Origin: Rhynchopus sp. YZ270_cl-10
Lineage: Eukaryota; Euglenozoa; Diplonemea; Diplonemida; Diplonemidae
Direction of reading: 5' to 3'
Length of the DNA stretch: 64,000 nucleotides
Assembly: GCA_964035575.1 (NCBI GenBank)
Contig: OZ037867.1
Span: forward strand, 806,001-870,000
Part shown: one piece after another, positions 32,004-41,752 of the stretch
Numbering within the stretch: the stretch's first letter is position 1
How the letters are laid out: each line of letters opens with the position of its first letter
The notes under the pieces: model-generated
Seen by the model: the letters and a program-made list of their open reading frames with translations, nothing else
Told to the model about the DNA's origin: nothing
The model's database searches: none
Position numbers and translations under genes: made by a program

Positions 32004-32710
32004 GACATGATGACACAATCAGCTACTATCTGGACATCGCCCCTATACCTATACGATGCCTTCACGGGTGCGTGGTAAAGAACCGTCCACACCTGACTCT
32101 CCTTCGTTCGTCCGCTCCACACAGAAGAAGACCTGCAGCAGAAGGGCATGTGTGCCTACTATATGGCGCCCGTGTTCTCATTACTGTTAGGGAGAGCCAC
32201 TTCCAACCGAGAGCTCAAGAAACCCTCGATTGATATTCCTTTGTTTTTCTGCACCGTGTGAGAGAGCTGCTGCGGATGATGACCAACAACAGAACCACAA
32301 AAGGCATTCCTCATTTCTGATAGCGGGGTGATGCCTGCTTCATGAGATGTATGGCACACAGCCACATGGCTGTAGTCTGACACACGCACTCTCTCCACAA
32401 CACAAGAACTACACCACATCACATCACATCCAAACAACGACCTGCAGCAGAAGGGCATGTGCGCCTGTTGTGTGGCGCCCGTGTTCTCATTACTGTTAGG
32501 GAGATCCTGTGCGTCCTCCAGAAGAGACACCACACCGATCCAATGATTAAAACACATACTTGACATTAATAACACTCTGATTCGTTTCGGCGGTCTGAAG
32601 TATAGATTTTATCCGCGCTTCTGAGGTTTGCTCCTTTCCCTTTTCACACCACAACACACACCACGCTGTCACAGGACTTCCCTAATAACACATCACACAT
32701 TATCAAGACT
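32004..32710 (+). promoter_or_regulatory. Shared 5' region of surface gene 3
   Basis: Almost base-for-base the same as 27916-28621, although the ectodomain that follows is unrelated. Conservation breaks shortly after the start codon, within the signal-peptide codons. Confidence 0.65.
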
Positions 32711-34798
32711 ATGTACGTTCTTAGCGTGCTTGGGTACGTTGGGTGTGTGGCTGTTACTACAACTTGCACAGATTTTGCTTCTGAGTCTAAGTGCGAGGGG
32801 CAGTTGTGTGCGAGCAATCCATATTTCTGTGTTTGGAGTGGATCCACTGGGTGTAGTTGTCCCACGCAGTGCGATGCGTACGATGGCAAGGAAGAGCTGT
32901 GCACTCAAAGCATCTGTCCAGAGCTGACCGATAAAGACGTCATGGCGTTCTGCCACTACGACAAAAGCTCCGGTGCCTGCAAGTGTTCCTCAGCCGGGGC
33001 AACTCCAACCGATGCACCAACAACAGTGGCGCCGATGCTAGCAGGATGTGCACCCCACAAGGACAACGAGAAGGACTGCACATCCAGCGCGTGCGCAGCG
33101 GATGGGGCAATGTCTTGTGTGTATGACTCTGCTTCGCGAGCTTGCATGTGCCCAACAGCGGCACCTAACACACCTGCACCTGACACGCCCGCACCTAGCA
33201 CACCCGCACCTGACACACCCGCACCTAGCACACCTGCACCTGACACGCCCGCACCTGACACACCCGCACCTAGCACACCTGCACCTCAAACCTCTGTGCC
33301 TGCAACTCCTTCACCCTCCTCCACTACTGTCACTGGTAACGTGACCGGAGGAGGCAGTGTAACAGTTGGTGGCGGGAATACAACTACCGTAACAGGGAAC
33401 GTGACTGGAGGGGGCACTGTAACAGTTGGTGGCGGGAACTCTACAACTGTCACTGGGAATGTGACCGGAGGGGGCACTGTAACAGTGGGAGGTGGGAACT
33501 CCACCACTGTCACTGGTAACGTGACTGGAGGAGGCACTGTAACAGTTGGTGGTGGGAACTCTACAACCGTCACTGGTAACGTGACTGGGGGAGGTAGTGT
33601 TACAGTTGGTGGTGGGAATACAACTACCGTAACGGGGAATGTGACCGGAGGAGGCACTGTAACAGTTGGTGGCGGGAACTCTACAACTGTCACTGGGAAT
33701 GTGACTGGAGGAGGCAACGTCACTGTGGGGAGGACAAACACGTCTGCCCCTTCTTCTCCTGAGACGACTGTGCCAACGGAATCACCAGAACCAGTGGACT
33801 GTGCGCGGCACAAAGCGTCCCCTGAAACCTGTGTTGCGAGCAGGTGTGCCGAAGATTCTAAGGCATTCTGCACGTACCATGCAGAGAGCCGTGTGTGTGC
33901 TTGCCCGACGTCGGCACCCGAGACCAAAGCACCCACACCTGAGACATCTACGCCGAGTGTGCCGACCACGAATGCCCCGCTGACTGTGGAGGATGTTGAC
34001 TGGTGTGATGTTGATGCAGACTGCAGGACTTACGACGATTCCGCAGCGACGTGTGTTGAGAGCAAATGTGTGTGCACGGAGTCGGAGGGGTTTGTGAACC
34101 CTGTGACGAAAAAGACGAAGGAAACCCTCTTCATCTGTGTGCAGCCGACTAAGAAGGGGAACGTGAAGTTGCGCCTTGAGTGGAACGTGGACTGCGAGCA
34201 GTCGAACGGTGCAATTGAGGGTGCAGTGCGGACAGCCATTGAGGAGACGACAAAGGGCAGAACGGACACCTTGGTTAGGTCGTGTGGGTCGACGATCTTC
34301 GTTGTTGATGTGGAGGATGCAGACATCACGACTGTGGCCACGGAGGACATGTCTGAGCTGATTGTGGCATCTCTGAAGAAGAACGAGGCTGCAGTGGCTG
34401 CTGGGTTTGCAACACCAATGACTGTCGGAAGCTCTCTGGTGCCGACTCTGAAGTGCAGTGCTGCAGGGGCTACCGAGATGGTGCTTGTCAACGGAGGCTG
34501 TGTTGCGCTTGCGTGCGAGTCTGGTTACCTGCTCTCGTCTGGGTCGTGTGTGGAGGACGACGACTCTGATGACACTCTCAGCACTGGTGCGATTGTTGGT
34601 ATTGTTCTCGGGTGCACTGCTTTTGTGGTGATGATCATTGCTGTGGCTGCGTTCTTTTTGTGCAAGGGCTCGAAGGCTGAGGACACAGTATGTCACCCCC
34701 CACACCACACTTCCACTCACTGTCGACCACAACTTTCCTCTCAGAAACCTACCGAACCTGCCTTTGAGAACAAGACTTCGCCGAAGAGTGCTGTGTGA
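32711..34798 (+). CDS. Surface protein 3: Cys modules plus seven 20-residue Gly/Thr/Val repeats, C-terminal TM
   Basis: The signal peptide (MYVLSVLGYVGCVAV) starts like those of genes 1 and 2 and then diverges. Four cysteine modules of the C-x(4-10)-C-x4-C...C-x-C kind follow (from 32763, 32872, 33046 and 33797), the third followed by an APDTPAPSTP stalk. Seven 60-bp repeats (33328-33730) encode units containing TVTGNVTGGG, each with one or more N-glycosylation sequons (NVT, NTT, NST); regular T/V/G repeats of this kind may form a beta-solenoid. The last ~290 residues, the TM helix and the 57-nt intron (34688-34744) match genes 1 and 2, but the extreme C-terminus is NKTSPKSAV rather than NEDAVNEAV. 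Spliced length 676. Same display platform, different ectodomain. Confidence 0.87.
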   Translation: MYVLSVLGYVGCVAVTTTCTDFASESKCEGQLCASNPYFCVWSGSTGCSCPTQCDAYDGKEELCTQSICPELTDKDVMAFCHYDKSSGACKCSSAGATPTDAPTTVAPMLAGCAPHKDNEKDCTSSACAADGAMSCVYDSASRACMCPTAAPNTPAPDTPAPSTPAPDTPAPSTPAPDTPAPDTPAPSTPAPQTSVPATPSPSSTTVTGNVTGGGSVTVGGGNTTTVTGNVTGGGTVTVGGGNSTTVTGNVTGGGTVTVGGGNSTTVTGNVTGGGTVTVGGGNSTTVTGNVTGGGSVTVGGGNTTTVTGNVTGGGTVTVGGGNSTTVTGNVTGGGNVTVGRTNTSAPSSPETTVPTESPEPVDCARHKASPETCVASRCAEDSKAFCTYHAESRVCACPTSAPETKAPTPETSTPSVPTTNAPLTVEDVDWCDVDADCRTYDDSAATCVESKCVCTESEGFVNPVTKKTKETLFICVQPTKKGNVKLRLEWNVDCEQSNGAIEGAVRTAIEETTKGRTDTLVRSCGSTIFVVDVEDADITTVATEDMSELIVASLKKNEAAVAAGFATPMTVGSSLVPTLKCSAAGATEMVLVNGGCVALACESGYLLSSGSCVEDDDSDDTLSTGAIVGIVLGCTAFVVMIIAVAAFFLCKGSKAEDTVCHPPHHTSTHCRPQLSSQKPTEPAFENKTSPKSAV
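33322..33735 (+). repeat. Seven tandem 60-bp coding repeats
   Basis: The unit runs from ACTGTCACTGGTAACGTGAC through GGAGGAGGCACTGTAACAGT. Third-position changes are scattered among units, so these repeats are older than the 657-bp array of gene 1 or are conserved only at protein level. Confidence 0.9.
34688..34744 (+). other. 57-nt in-frame intron of surface gene 3
   Basis: Same length, position, donor and acceptor as in the other two genes. Confidence 0.7.
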
Positions 34799-37032
34799 AG
34801 CAGCACATGATGTCCGGGGGTTGAGTTGTTGCGAGCTGCTGGACGACAGAGACCATCCCTCCCCCATCCCCTCCCCCTTGCTCCTATTGCGCAGAAGCGA
34901 CTCAACTTTGTTGATACATTGTACAGAGTGCTGAGCCGGGCGCTGCTGTTTGCGAGAAGTCACCGCAGCGGATCGCAGTTGTAAAGTACTTATTGGCCAT
35001 CTTTCAAGTGTTCTCCTTTAAGTAGGTGCACCAGTCTCCATTTCAAGTGACATTTAATTCGATGCCGTCAGCGCGATCGACGCGGCTCATGTCCAGCGGA
35101 GGTGGCCCCGGCCGTGCATCCTTGGGATCTCTCATGTGCTGCCTCTAAACGGGATACCCCTTTCTGCGCTTATCTGAGCAAGCTACGCCCAAGTTTTCCC
35201 CCCAGATTTGGGGCACGTTCACACTGAAAGCTTTTTGTGGTGGGTGTCTACACTCGAGTGGAGCAACGCGACGTGTCGTGTGTCGTGTGCTCGCGGTCGA
35301 CTTCAAATTGCGCACAAAGGTCTTCCTCGCCAAGCAGACCTCAAAGTGGGCACTCCGTTCCGTCGGCTCCCTGCGCTGTTGTGCTCTAGGACATGTGTTT
35401 TTCTTGAGTCTTTAAACCATGTTATAGGAGACGGTGTGTCTGCTTACAGTTTCCCTGTACGCAACTCCCAAGTGTCGAGTGCCTGCGTCCCAGAGGCGTT
35501 TGCACTATCAACTTCACTTTAATTTTGTTGACTCACTGCCGTAGAGGGGTTGGTCACTTTTTGCTCCATTTTGCTGACTGTCGTCTCCGCTCCATTGCCC
35601 CTTCGTATTCCAGTCTGTAAACCTTGTGTTTTGTGTTCGGAAACGGTGTTGCCGCAAGGTTATCACGACACTAAGGCGGAGATGTTAAGTCTTCGCCCCC
35701 CAAAGAGATAGCTAACTATCATGTTCCCAACTTTTTCTTTTTTTGTGTTATGTTTTTTGTGTTGCACTGGGCTCCTTCGTGTTTCAAGTTTCTCCCCTTT
35801 TAGACGTATTAGGCGTATTTTTTGTGTTACAGAACACTGCTCCACCCACGCTACATCATACCATGGATGGGGGTCGTCTGTTCAGTGATATTCATCTCGC
35901 CGTATTTTTCAGCGCTTTCGGTTCTCTTGAGTTGAAAATAGATGGATGTACTGTGCAGAGCGAGGCCCTCATCTTTCAAATTTCCTCTTTTACCAAGTTC
36001 TTGACAATAGAATATGTATTCGATGGTGTACGCCCGCTCGTTTTGTTTTTTCGGATAACTTCCGTAAATTCATCAGCAATTTCGCGGCATTTACACTTCC
36101 CCATTCTTTGTCTTCCCTCGTAGGTGACTAAGCACGTAAGGCTCAGGATCATCTTGCAAACCTTTTCTCTTTCAATAGTATACCTTCTATTCAGTAGAAT
36201 AGTTAGTATATGAAGCAACTCTTTCCCTCACGCTCTATTTGCTGTTCTCACTAGAAAAACTTAAAAGAAAAAAAAGAAAAAGGCGCCTGCCCTCCTTTTC
36301 TCCAACCGTATATCCCTCACATTACCCCAACCCCGCTCAGAAATTAACTCTATTACCTTCCCTTTATCGACCAATTTTGACCGAAATTTTAATATCAGAT
36401 GTAAACCACGAAATGGATTGTAGGACTGCATGGTTGGGGTGTCCACCCCCCCGCTGCCGGTCATTGTACCAAGGTGCACTGCTCACGAGAGGGCTTTTGT
36501 ATGACATCATCCCTGACAACAAACTTGTAGAAGCCAGCGCAGCTGATGCTATGCGATAACGAATATGATAAGGTGACTAATCACGAGAGGCTTAGGTTCA
36601 TCTTACAAACTTTTCTTTGTATTTCAAGTCAACTTTAATATTAACCCTCCGCTCATTCAAAATCCACACACCACAGCAACCGTTTTTTTTTTCCCCTCCT
36701 CTTTCCCTCAAATGAGTCACTATGAAGTAATTTGAGGCGGGTGGGTGTAGGTGTGGGGGGTGCAGGAGAAAAAAAATCGGGAGTGTGCATAGTGTGCGAA
36801 CATTTTTTCATACCACACTCTCCAAAAAAAAAACTCCTGAAACCCCCTGCCTGACAACACACATACCGTAACCCCCATTTTTGCCGATTTTTTTCGAAAA
36901 AAAAAAAAAGTCTGAACTACAGAGGACTTTTTCTACAACACGGAGACAAGCTTTTGGTAGAAGGTCACCACAAAGGAGTCTTGCACGGTCATTAACTTCT
37001 TCACCACCACCACCACCTGCAAACACTAAGGA
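34799..37032 (+). other. Repeat-rich spacer before the SMG8-like gene
   Basis: Holds D (35478-35520), a D-like piece and A (36087-36170), F (36179-36210), repeat E (36388-36500, shared with 42770-42885) and a full A module with its 5' part (36548-36615). No supportable gene. CA-rich sequence precedes the next start codon. Confidence 0.5.
36548..36615 (+). repeat. Full-length family A module
   Basis: GCTATGCGATAACGAATATG, then AAGGTGACTAATCACGAGAG and GCTTAGGTTCATCTTACAAA with CTTTTCTTT. CTAATC and GCTTAG pair at five of six positions. Confidence 0.6.
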
Positions 37033-39258
37033 ATGTCCGGTAGCCTTGGAGCACGTGGACGTGGGGGAAACCGTAGTGGACATCGTACAGCAAAAGACGA
37101 CCGGCAACCTATCTCTGTTGGGTACGTCTGTTTAGGAGAAGGTTCGGTTGATGTGGTGAACACTGTGATCGGAAGACGTATTTTCTCTGCAGCACTTGAC
37201 CCTAACGATGCGTTGGGTCTCCAATACTACCACTGCGAGACCTCACAACGGACCTACGCCTTGGTTGCTTCGGGATTGGCAATGGACACAGAGTCTTCCG
37301 TGGAGGCGATGAAGGGGGCTGTGGTGCTGCTGTCGGTCTGCACAACGGTGTTGTTTGTGCACAAAGAGGGGGTGGTCAATTTTGATTTGGGGTTGCTCCG
37401 TGGGATCCACCTTGCGTTGTCGATGAAGAAGAGGTTAGCGCCTGTGTTGGAGATGGTGGAAAGTGGTGTAGATGTGGTACGGTCCACCCCGCTCCTCGGG
37501 TTTGTCTTTTTTGGGGAGAATGCGACAGAGCGTGGAGGTTCCATAGAACAACAGATCCGGATGATATTGAACTCCGCAAGACTTCGTGCAGCGGAACCGC
37601 TGTTCTGTTTGGATCCAAAGCGATGCGCTTTTATGATAGACACACCGTTAACGAAAGGGTCCACCGTGCTCGATCAATTTTTTGTTCGTACATCAAATAG
37701 CGTGAAGCAGTCTGCATCTTTGCAGGCATGGCAGAATAGTGTAGAGGCAGTGGTGAATTTGGTAGCAGGGTTTGAAGGGGCAAACTATGATAATGTGGTG
37801 ACGTTGAGGATGCAGTTACAACCGTTGCAGAGATTGGCGTTTTTGCGATCCGCGCACGGAAGAGAGGTGGCACTCCAAACTGTCCAGGAGATGGTGGCTG
37901 ATGCGGAGGAGATGCTGTTGGAAGTGGATGTTTCGTACCGAAGAGAGGATTTTCGGTGTCCACGAAGTGTGACGGAGGTGCTAAGGGAGGCAGCATTGCT
38001 TACGACACCAGAGTGGCACGCAACCTTGCAGGAGGTGTTCTTAGAGACGTTGTGCAGTTACGCTGTGGTGGAGATGAAGGAGGCAGGGCTTCAGGCGGTG
38101 AAGGCGATATGGGAGGCGCATTGCGCCACCGTGCAGGCATGGCAGGTGAACGTAGCGATAAAAGAGGTTGTCACCGTGTCTACATGCGGCACCGCGTTGG
38201 TCACTGTGGTGATCGCAAAGAGGGACAATCCGCTGCACTGTCTTGCGTATCAAGACTCCCCGCATGTTCTGCTCCCGTTGGTTCCGTTGAACGGCCAGCC
38301 AATGGCCTCCCCAACAACGTCCGTCTGTGTGTTAACCATTCCCCCGCCAGATCCCGCCGCATTCCTGCAGCTTCCGTTGGACAGTGAGATGCTGGCGTAT
38401 CTCAATGACACCTTGGTGCAGCCGGGTGATGGTGGTGGGGTTGCAAGCCACCTACAAAGGGTTGTGTCGGCAGGGAGGGATGTGTTCACAGCAGGTGGTG
38501 GTGGGGACGGTGCTGGGGGCACGTTCTTTGTGGTGCTGGAGTACTGCTGCAGGCACACAGGGCAGAGGTGGACGTTGGACCCGGCGAACCCCTGTGTGCT
38601 CACACCAGGGGGCATTCGTGCTCCAGGTCTGCCCCACTGTGATGTTCCGTTGTTCATGACCAGTCCGGGAGGAGGTGGTGGTGGTGCTGGTCCCGTGTCT
38701 ACCTTACAAAGCATCTACATAGTAACAGACGCGGAATGTGTCTTGACGTTCAACCCACGCTTCGGGTTCTTCAAACAAAGTGATGAGGCAGGTGCAGGAG
38801 TGGCAGGGGTTGCGTCGCTGTGCCACCGTGAAGCTGCGGATGAGGTATGTCTTTATACAACCAGATTTGATGAGATTTTATCAACGTTAATGTAGGGTCT
38901 ATGGACAGGAGCTTTTTGCTAGGTAGTAGCATCTCCACAAAGCTCTCGTATTTTGTTGTCGAGACGATCATATCATGTGAATATTTGCCATTTAAAATAC
39001 ACCCCTTTTTTACAGACGCTTGCAGAGGTGTTGGTCACAACGGTGCCTATGATTGACCATGGCGGCTGGTCTGACGGGTTTAGCGGTGGTACAGGTGGGG
39101 TATGCCTGCCGCCAGCCTCGCTCACATGCGTGCGCCTGCCGGACAGCTACCCTGGCATCGACTCCACGTCGTTCAGAGGACGTGACCAGACCTCCTCTGC
39201 CTACCTCCTCCACGGGTTCATCACACATGGACGCAATTCTGTGTTGAGCACTTTTTAG
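37033..39258 (+). CDS. SMG8-like nonsense-mediated decay factor (2 exons)
   Basis: Exons are 37033-38844 and 39016-39258, joined by a 171-nt GTATGT...CAG phase-0 intron; 684 residues, against about 990 in human SMG8. After a short Arg/Gly-rich N-terminus, SVGYVCLGEG fits the P-loop-like start of the SMG8 G-domain-like fold. Next are the core strands (LLSVCTTVLFVHKEG, LLGFVFFGEN), then an IRMILNSARL...LFCLDP segment like SMG8 RIFRKSRVL...CLFTVP. A helical middle follows (FRCPRSVTEVL... to IWEAHCATVQAW). The C-terminal part aligns with FVGFEYEDSRGRRF (FVVLEYCCRHTGQRW), DMPLYI (DVPLFM) and LPPDGLWVLRFP (LPPASLTCVRLP). SMG8, with SMG9, binds and restrains the SMG1 kinase that phosphorylates UPF1. 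Assignment is from remembered family sequence, so orthology needs a profile search. Confidence 0.68.
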
Positions 39259-39320
39259 GCTTTACTCAACAGTCTCACGTTCATCACAACCTTTTCATAA
39301 GGCGAACCGAGTAACGTTCA

Positions 39321-39505
39321 CCTGCGTGCGCCCTGCCGGACAGCTATCCTGGCATCGACTCCACGTCGTTCGGAGGACGCGACCAGACGTCTTCTCCTCC
39401 ACGGGTTTATCGCATAGACGCAGTTCTCTGTTCAGCACTTTTTAAGATTTTACCCAAGAGTCTCACGTTCATTGTACCAGCCTTTTCATAAAGCGAACCG
39501 AGTAA
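39321..39505 (+). pseudogene. Degenerate tandem copy of the SMG8-like 3' end
   Basis: CACCTGCGTGCGCCCTGCCG, then GACAGCTATCCTGGCATCGA and the following ~150 bp repeat 39125-39310, including the region after the stop (TCTCACGTTCAT, CTTTTCATAA, GCGAACCGAGTAA). Small indels and substitutions break the frame and no splice acceptor precedes it, so it is a non-functional duplicate. Confidence 0.8.
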
Positions 39506-40212
39506 GACGTTTGGGGTTTTCTCGCTGGGGTGCTTTTAAAATGGACCCTTGGGAAAAGGGAGGGGAGGGAGAGAGAGGGATGGGGTGGGCCAGGGAGGTG
39601 GTGCTCAGTATGCAGGGCGCTGCCATTATAGTCAGGCCAAGTGGAGAGAGCTAAGTAATCAAAAAAAAAAAAAAAAAAGTGAAGAATTAGTTGTTTTCAT
39701 TGACGCACCTTGGCAACCTCTTTGCTGATTTCATAGTATTTATTGGTTTCCTAATGGCCTCTTGTGAGAATCCTTCCGGTGCCCGTAGAGTCTCGCATCT
39801 CTCATGGTACCTTCTCTCGCGAAGCCCCATTGAGACAAGACAACGTGCCCATTCTGTTGGAGTGCACAGCCGCTGGTCCTCCACTTCGCCTTTTCTGACT
39901 CTCGGCAAAAAAACAGTGGAGATTGCACAACTGTGGCAAACACAACCGAGGCAAACTACACTACTCCAACAATTTATCAAAACAAAACAAAAAAAAACAC
40001 CAACAACTCATCCAAACTTCAGAAAAATCCCCCCCCACACACACACTACTACACTAAAAAAAATACCCCCTCTATCTTCAATCGGGGTCTCAGCAATTCT
40101 TCCCCTCCTCCCATCGCCCTTTTCTTTTAAGGTGACTAAGCAACGAGAGGCTTAGGTTCATCTTGACGATCCTTTCTTTGTTTTTTTTTCTCATCAAAAC
40201 TGCATAGTTGCC
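39506..40212 (+). other. Spacer with family C and family A modules
   Basis: C at 39914-39981 (CAGTGGAGATTGCACAACTG to CCAACAATTTATCAAAAC). A at 40130-40180 with a perfect CTAAGC/GCTTAG stem around AACGAGAG, then a T-rich tract and CATAG just before the next ATG. No gene recognised at 39700-39900. Confidence 0.55.
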
Positions 40213-40722
40213 ATGGGGGATACACGAACGGTTACATTTTCGCTTTCGGAGAGTTTGACACCTGATGTTCCTGTGGTGGTAACACAGACTGTGACAGGTG
40301 TTGTGGTGACTGCGACAGCAGTGGTGGAGACGCCAGCCCCGACGGAGGAGTTGACGGAGAGCGGGACAGATCTGTTTGTTGGGCTGCTTTTGGGGATGCT
40401 GGGGCTTGCGCTGTGCATTGCGGTGTGTGCGGTGTTCAAAAAACAACAAGTGTACGCACGACCTGAGGAGATTGCTGCATCCTTCGTCCAAGACGACGCG
40501 AAGTACCGTGCCGCAGACGCAGAACAGCAAATGATCACTGTCACCGGGCGTACCGTAGGTCCCTCCAGCTCCTCTGCACAGCCTCCTACCAATCTTGCGA
40601 CTATCCCGAAAACGCAAACACAGAGCTCCCCGCAAGTGCAAGTGCAAACCCCACCCACCGCCACCACCGAACCCTGGAACGCAGCTTGGGGAGACCCAAA
40701 GCGATTCGGAATAAAGCCATAA
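40213..40722 (+). CDS. Small single-pass membrane protein, unknown function
   Basis: 169 residues. There is no cleavable signal peptide. Residues 1-55 are Thr/Val-rich (VVVTQTVTGVVVTATAVVE) and would be extracellular or lumenal. One hydrophobic helix follows (LFVGLLLGMLGLALCIAVCAVF, nt 40372-40437), then KKQQ, fixing a cytoplasmic C-terminus by the positive-inside rule. The ~95-residue tail is Gln/Ser/Thr/Pro-rich and ends NAAWGDPKRFGIKP. No family was recognised. A family A repeat with its poly-T tract ends only ~30 nt before the ATG, so the repeat must form the promoter-proximal or leader region. ATG 40213 is the first in the open frame. The type III topology is inferred. Confidence 0.72.
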   Translation: MGDTRTVTFSLSESLTPDVPVVVTQTVTGVVVTATAVVETPAPTEELTESGTDLFVGLLLGMLGLALCIAVCAVFKKQQVYARPEEIAASFVQDDAKYRAADAEQQMITVTGRTVGPSSSSAQPPTNLATIPKTQTQSSPQVQVQTPPTATTEPWNAAWGDPKRFGIKP

Positions 40723-40745
40723 AGGGGGGAGAAGAGGGCGGGGGC

Positions 40746-40851
40746 GCTGAGAATAAGACTCGGGGACCGGGGACCCGGTTATTCTCAGCCGGATTGGGAC
40801 CTGGAACAGGACCGGGACCAGGGGACCGGGGGAACCCGGCTTATTCTCAGC
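40746..40851. mobile_element. 106-bp GC-rich inverted-repeat element
   Basis: GCTGAGAATAAG at the left end and CTTATTCTCAGC at the right end are exact complements. A further TTATTCTCAG lies inside at 40779-40788, and GGGACCGGG runs fill the middle. Same family as 26445-26624. Confidence 0.7.
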
Positions 40852-41001
40852 TGTGGGGAAGGGGAGGGAGGGGCAATCAGGTTGAGTCTGAAAAGGGTAT
40901 TCTGGTGAGTATGTCAGAAATATGTAGGGCTGTGGGAGGGGGGGAGTTTTTGGTGTGGAAAAAATAACCTAGAAAAAAAAATATGAAGAAGAATTGTTTC
41001 A

Positions 41002-41033
41002 TATACTAACTATTCTACTGAATAGATGGTATA
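41002..41033 (-). repeat. Family F bipartite palindrome, inverted copy
   Basis: The same 32-bp hairpin as at 17101-17132 and 36179-36210; flanking bases (TTCATATAC) show it lies in the opposite orientation. Confidence 0.75.
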
Positions 41034-41220
41034 GAAGAAGAAAAAAAATTGGCCAAATCTCATGGTAGGTTTTTTTGCTGGTTTTTTTTGTTGTTTCCGT
41101 TGGTGGATACATAGGGGGGAGGAGTGGGGTTCATTTGACGGTTTCTTCATTATTTTTTTTGGTGTTTGCGTCTCCGCAGGGAGGTGTTTGCATTTTTTTT
41201 TTTTTATATTCATCTTTTAT

Positions 41221-41262
41221 ATACTGTGGGTGTTATAACGTTATCGATAGCACCCACAGTAT
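41221..41262. repeat. 42-bp hairpin, 16-bp stem
   Basis: ATACTGTGGGTGTTAT pairs with ATAGCACCCACAGTAT (one G-T pair) around AACGTTATCG. Confidence 0.85.
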
Positions 41263-41272
41263 GCTTTAATTA

Positions 41273-41432
41273 AGGTAATTCTAGCCTGCGAGGCTTCGGA
41301 TTATTTTACAAAATTATCTTTTTTTTTTTTTTTTGTGAAGTGCTCTGGGGTTCGAACCCCCCCCCTGCGTTCGCCGATGAACGGTGAGGCGTTTGCACTT
41401 TTCAACTTCTCTTTTTTTGTTTTTTCTTTTTG
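41273..41432 (+). repeat. Composite of family A, a tRNA T-arm-like hairpin and family D
   Basis: A-like (AAGGTAATTCTAGCCTGCGA, then GGCTTCGGATTATTTTAC), a T run, TGGGGTTCGAACCCCC (like a T-arm with a pol III B-box), then CGATGAACGGTGAGGCGTTT and GCACTTTTCAACTTCTC. The T-arm-like piece also precedes D at 5430 and stands at 42556. No complete tRNA cloverleaf can be drawn. Confidence 0.5.
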
Positions 41433-41752
41433 TCATACCATATTACTTCGATATTGTACCTAATTTCCTTCTGATGTCTGAGCGGCATAGTTCCCCCCCT
41501 CTTCCCTTCCCCTCAACTGAAATTAGGCGGCAGCTTTCCAAGCAGCTCTAATCTCATGTACAATGTGTAACAAAAAAAAGCAATACACACAACGTACACC
41601 ATACTACACCAAAAATAGACCCCCTGAATATATCATAAAAAAACATTTTCCCGCTCTGACACAGTGCCTGTGAACTCTCTTTTCTGTTGAGACGGGAGTA
41701 ATGTGTGTGTCTTTTACGGTAGCTCATTTTCTGGAGTGACAAAAAAAAAAGA

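Noticed and set aside
33328-33730. CRISPR-like array from regular 60-bp spacing
   Set aside because: In-frame coding repeats of a eukaryotic surface protein with no unique spacers.
41340-41365. tRNA gene around GGGGTTCGAACCCC
   Set aside because: Only a T-arm-like hairpin; no acceptor, D or anticodon arms can be folded around it.
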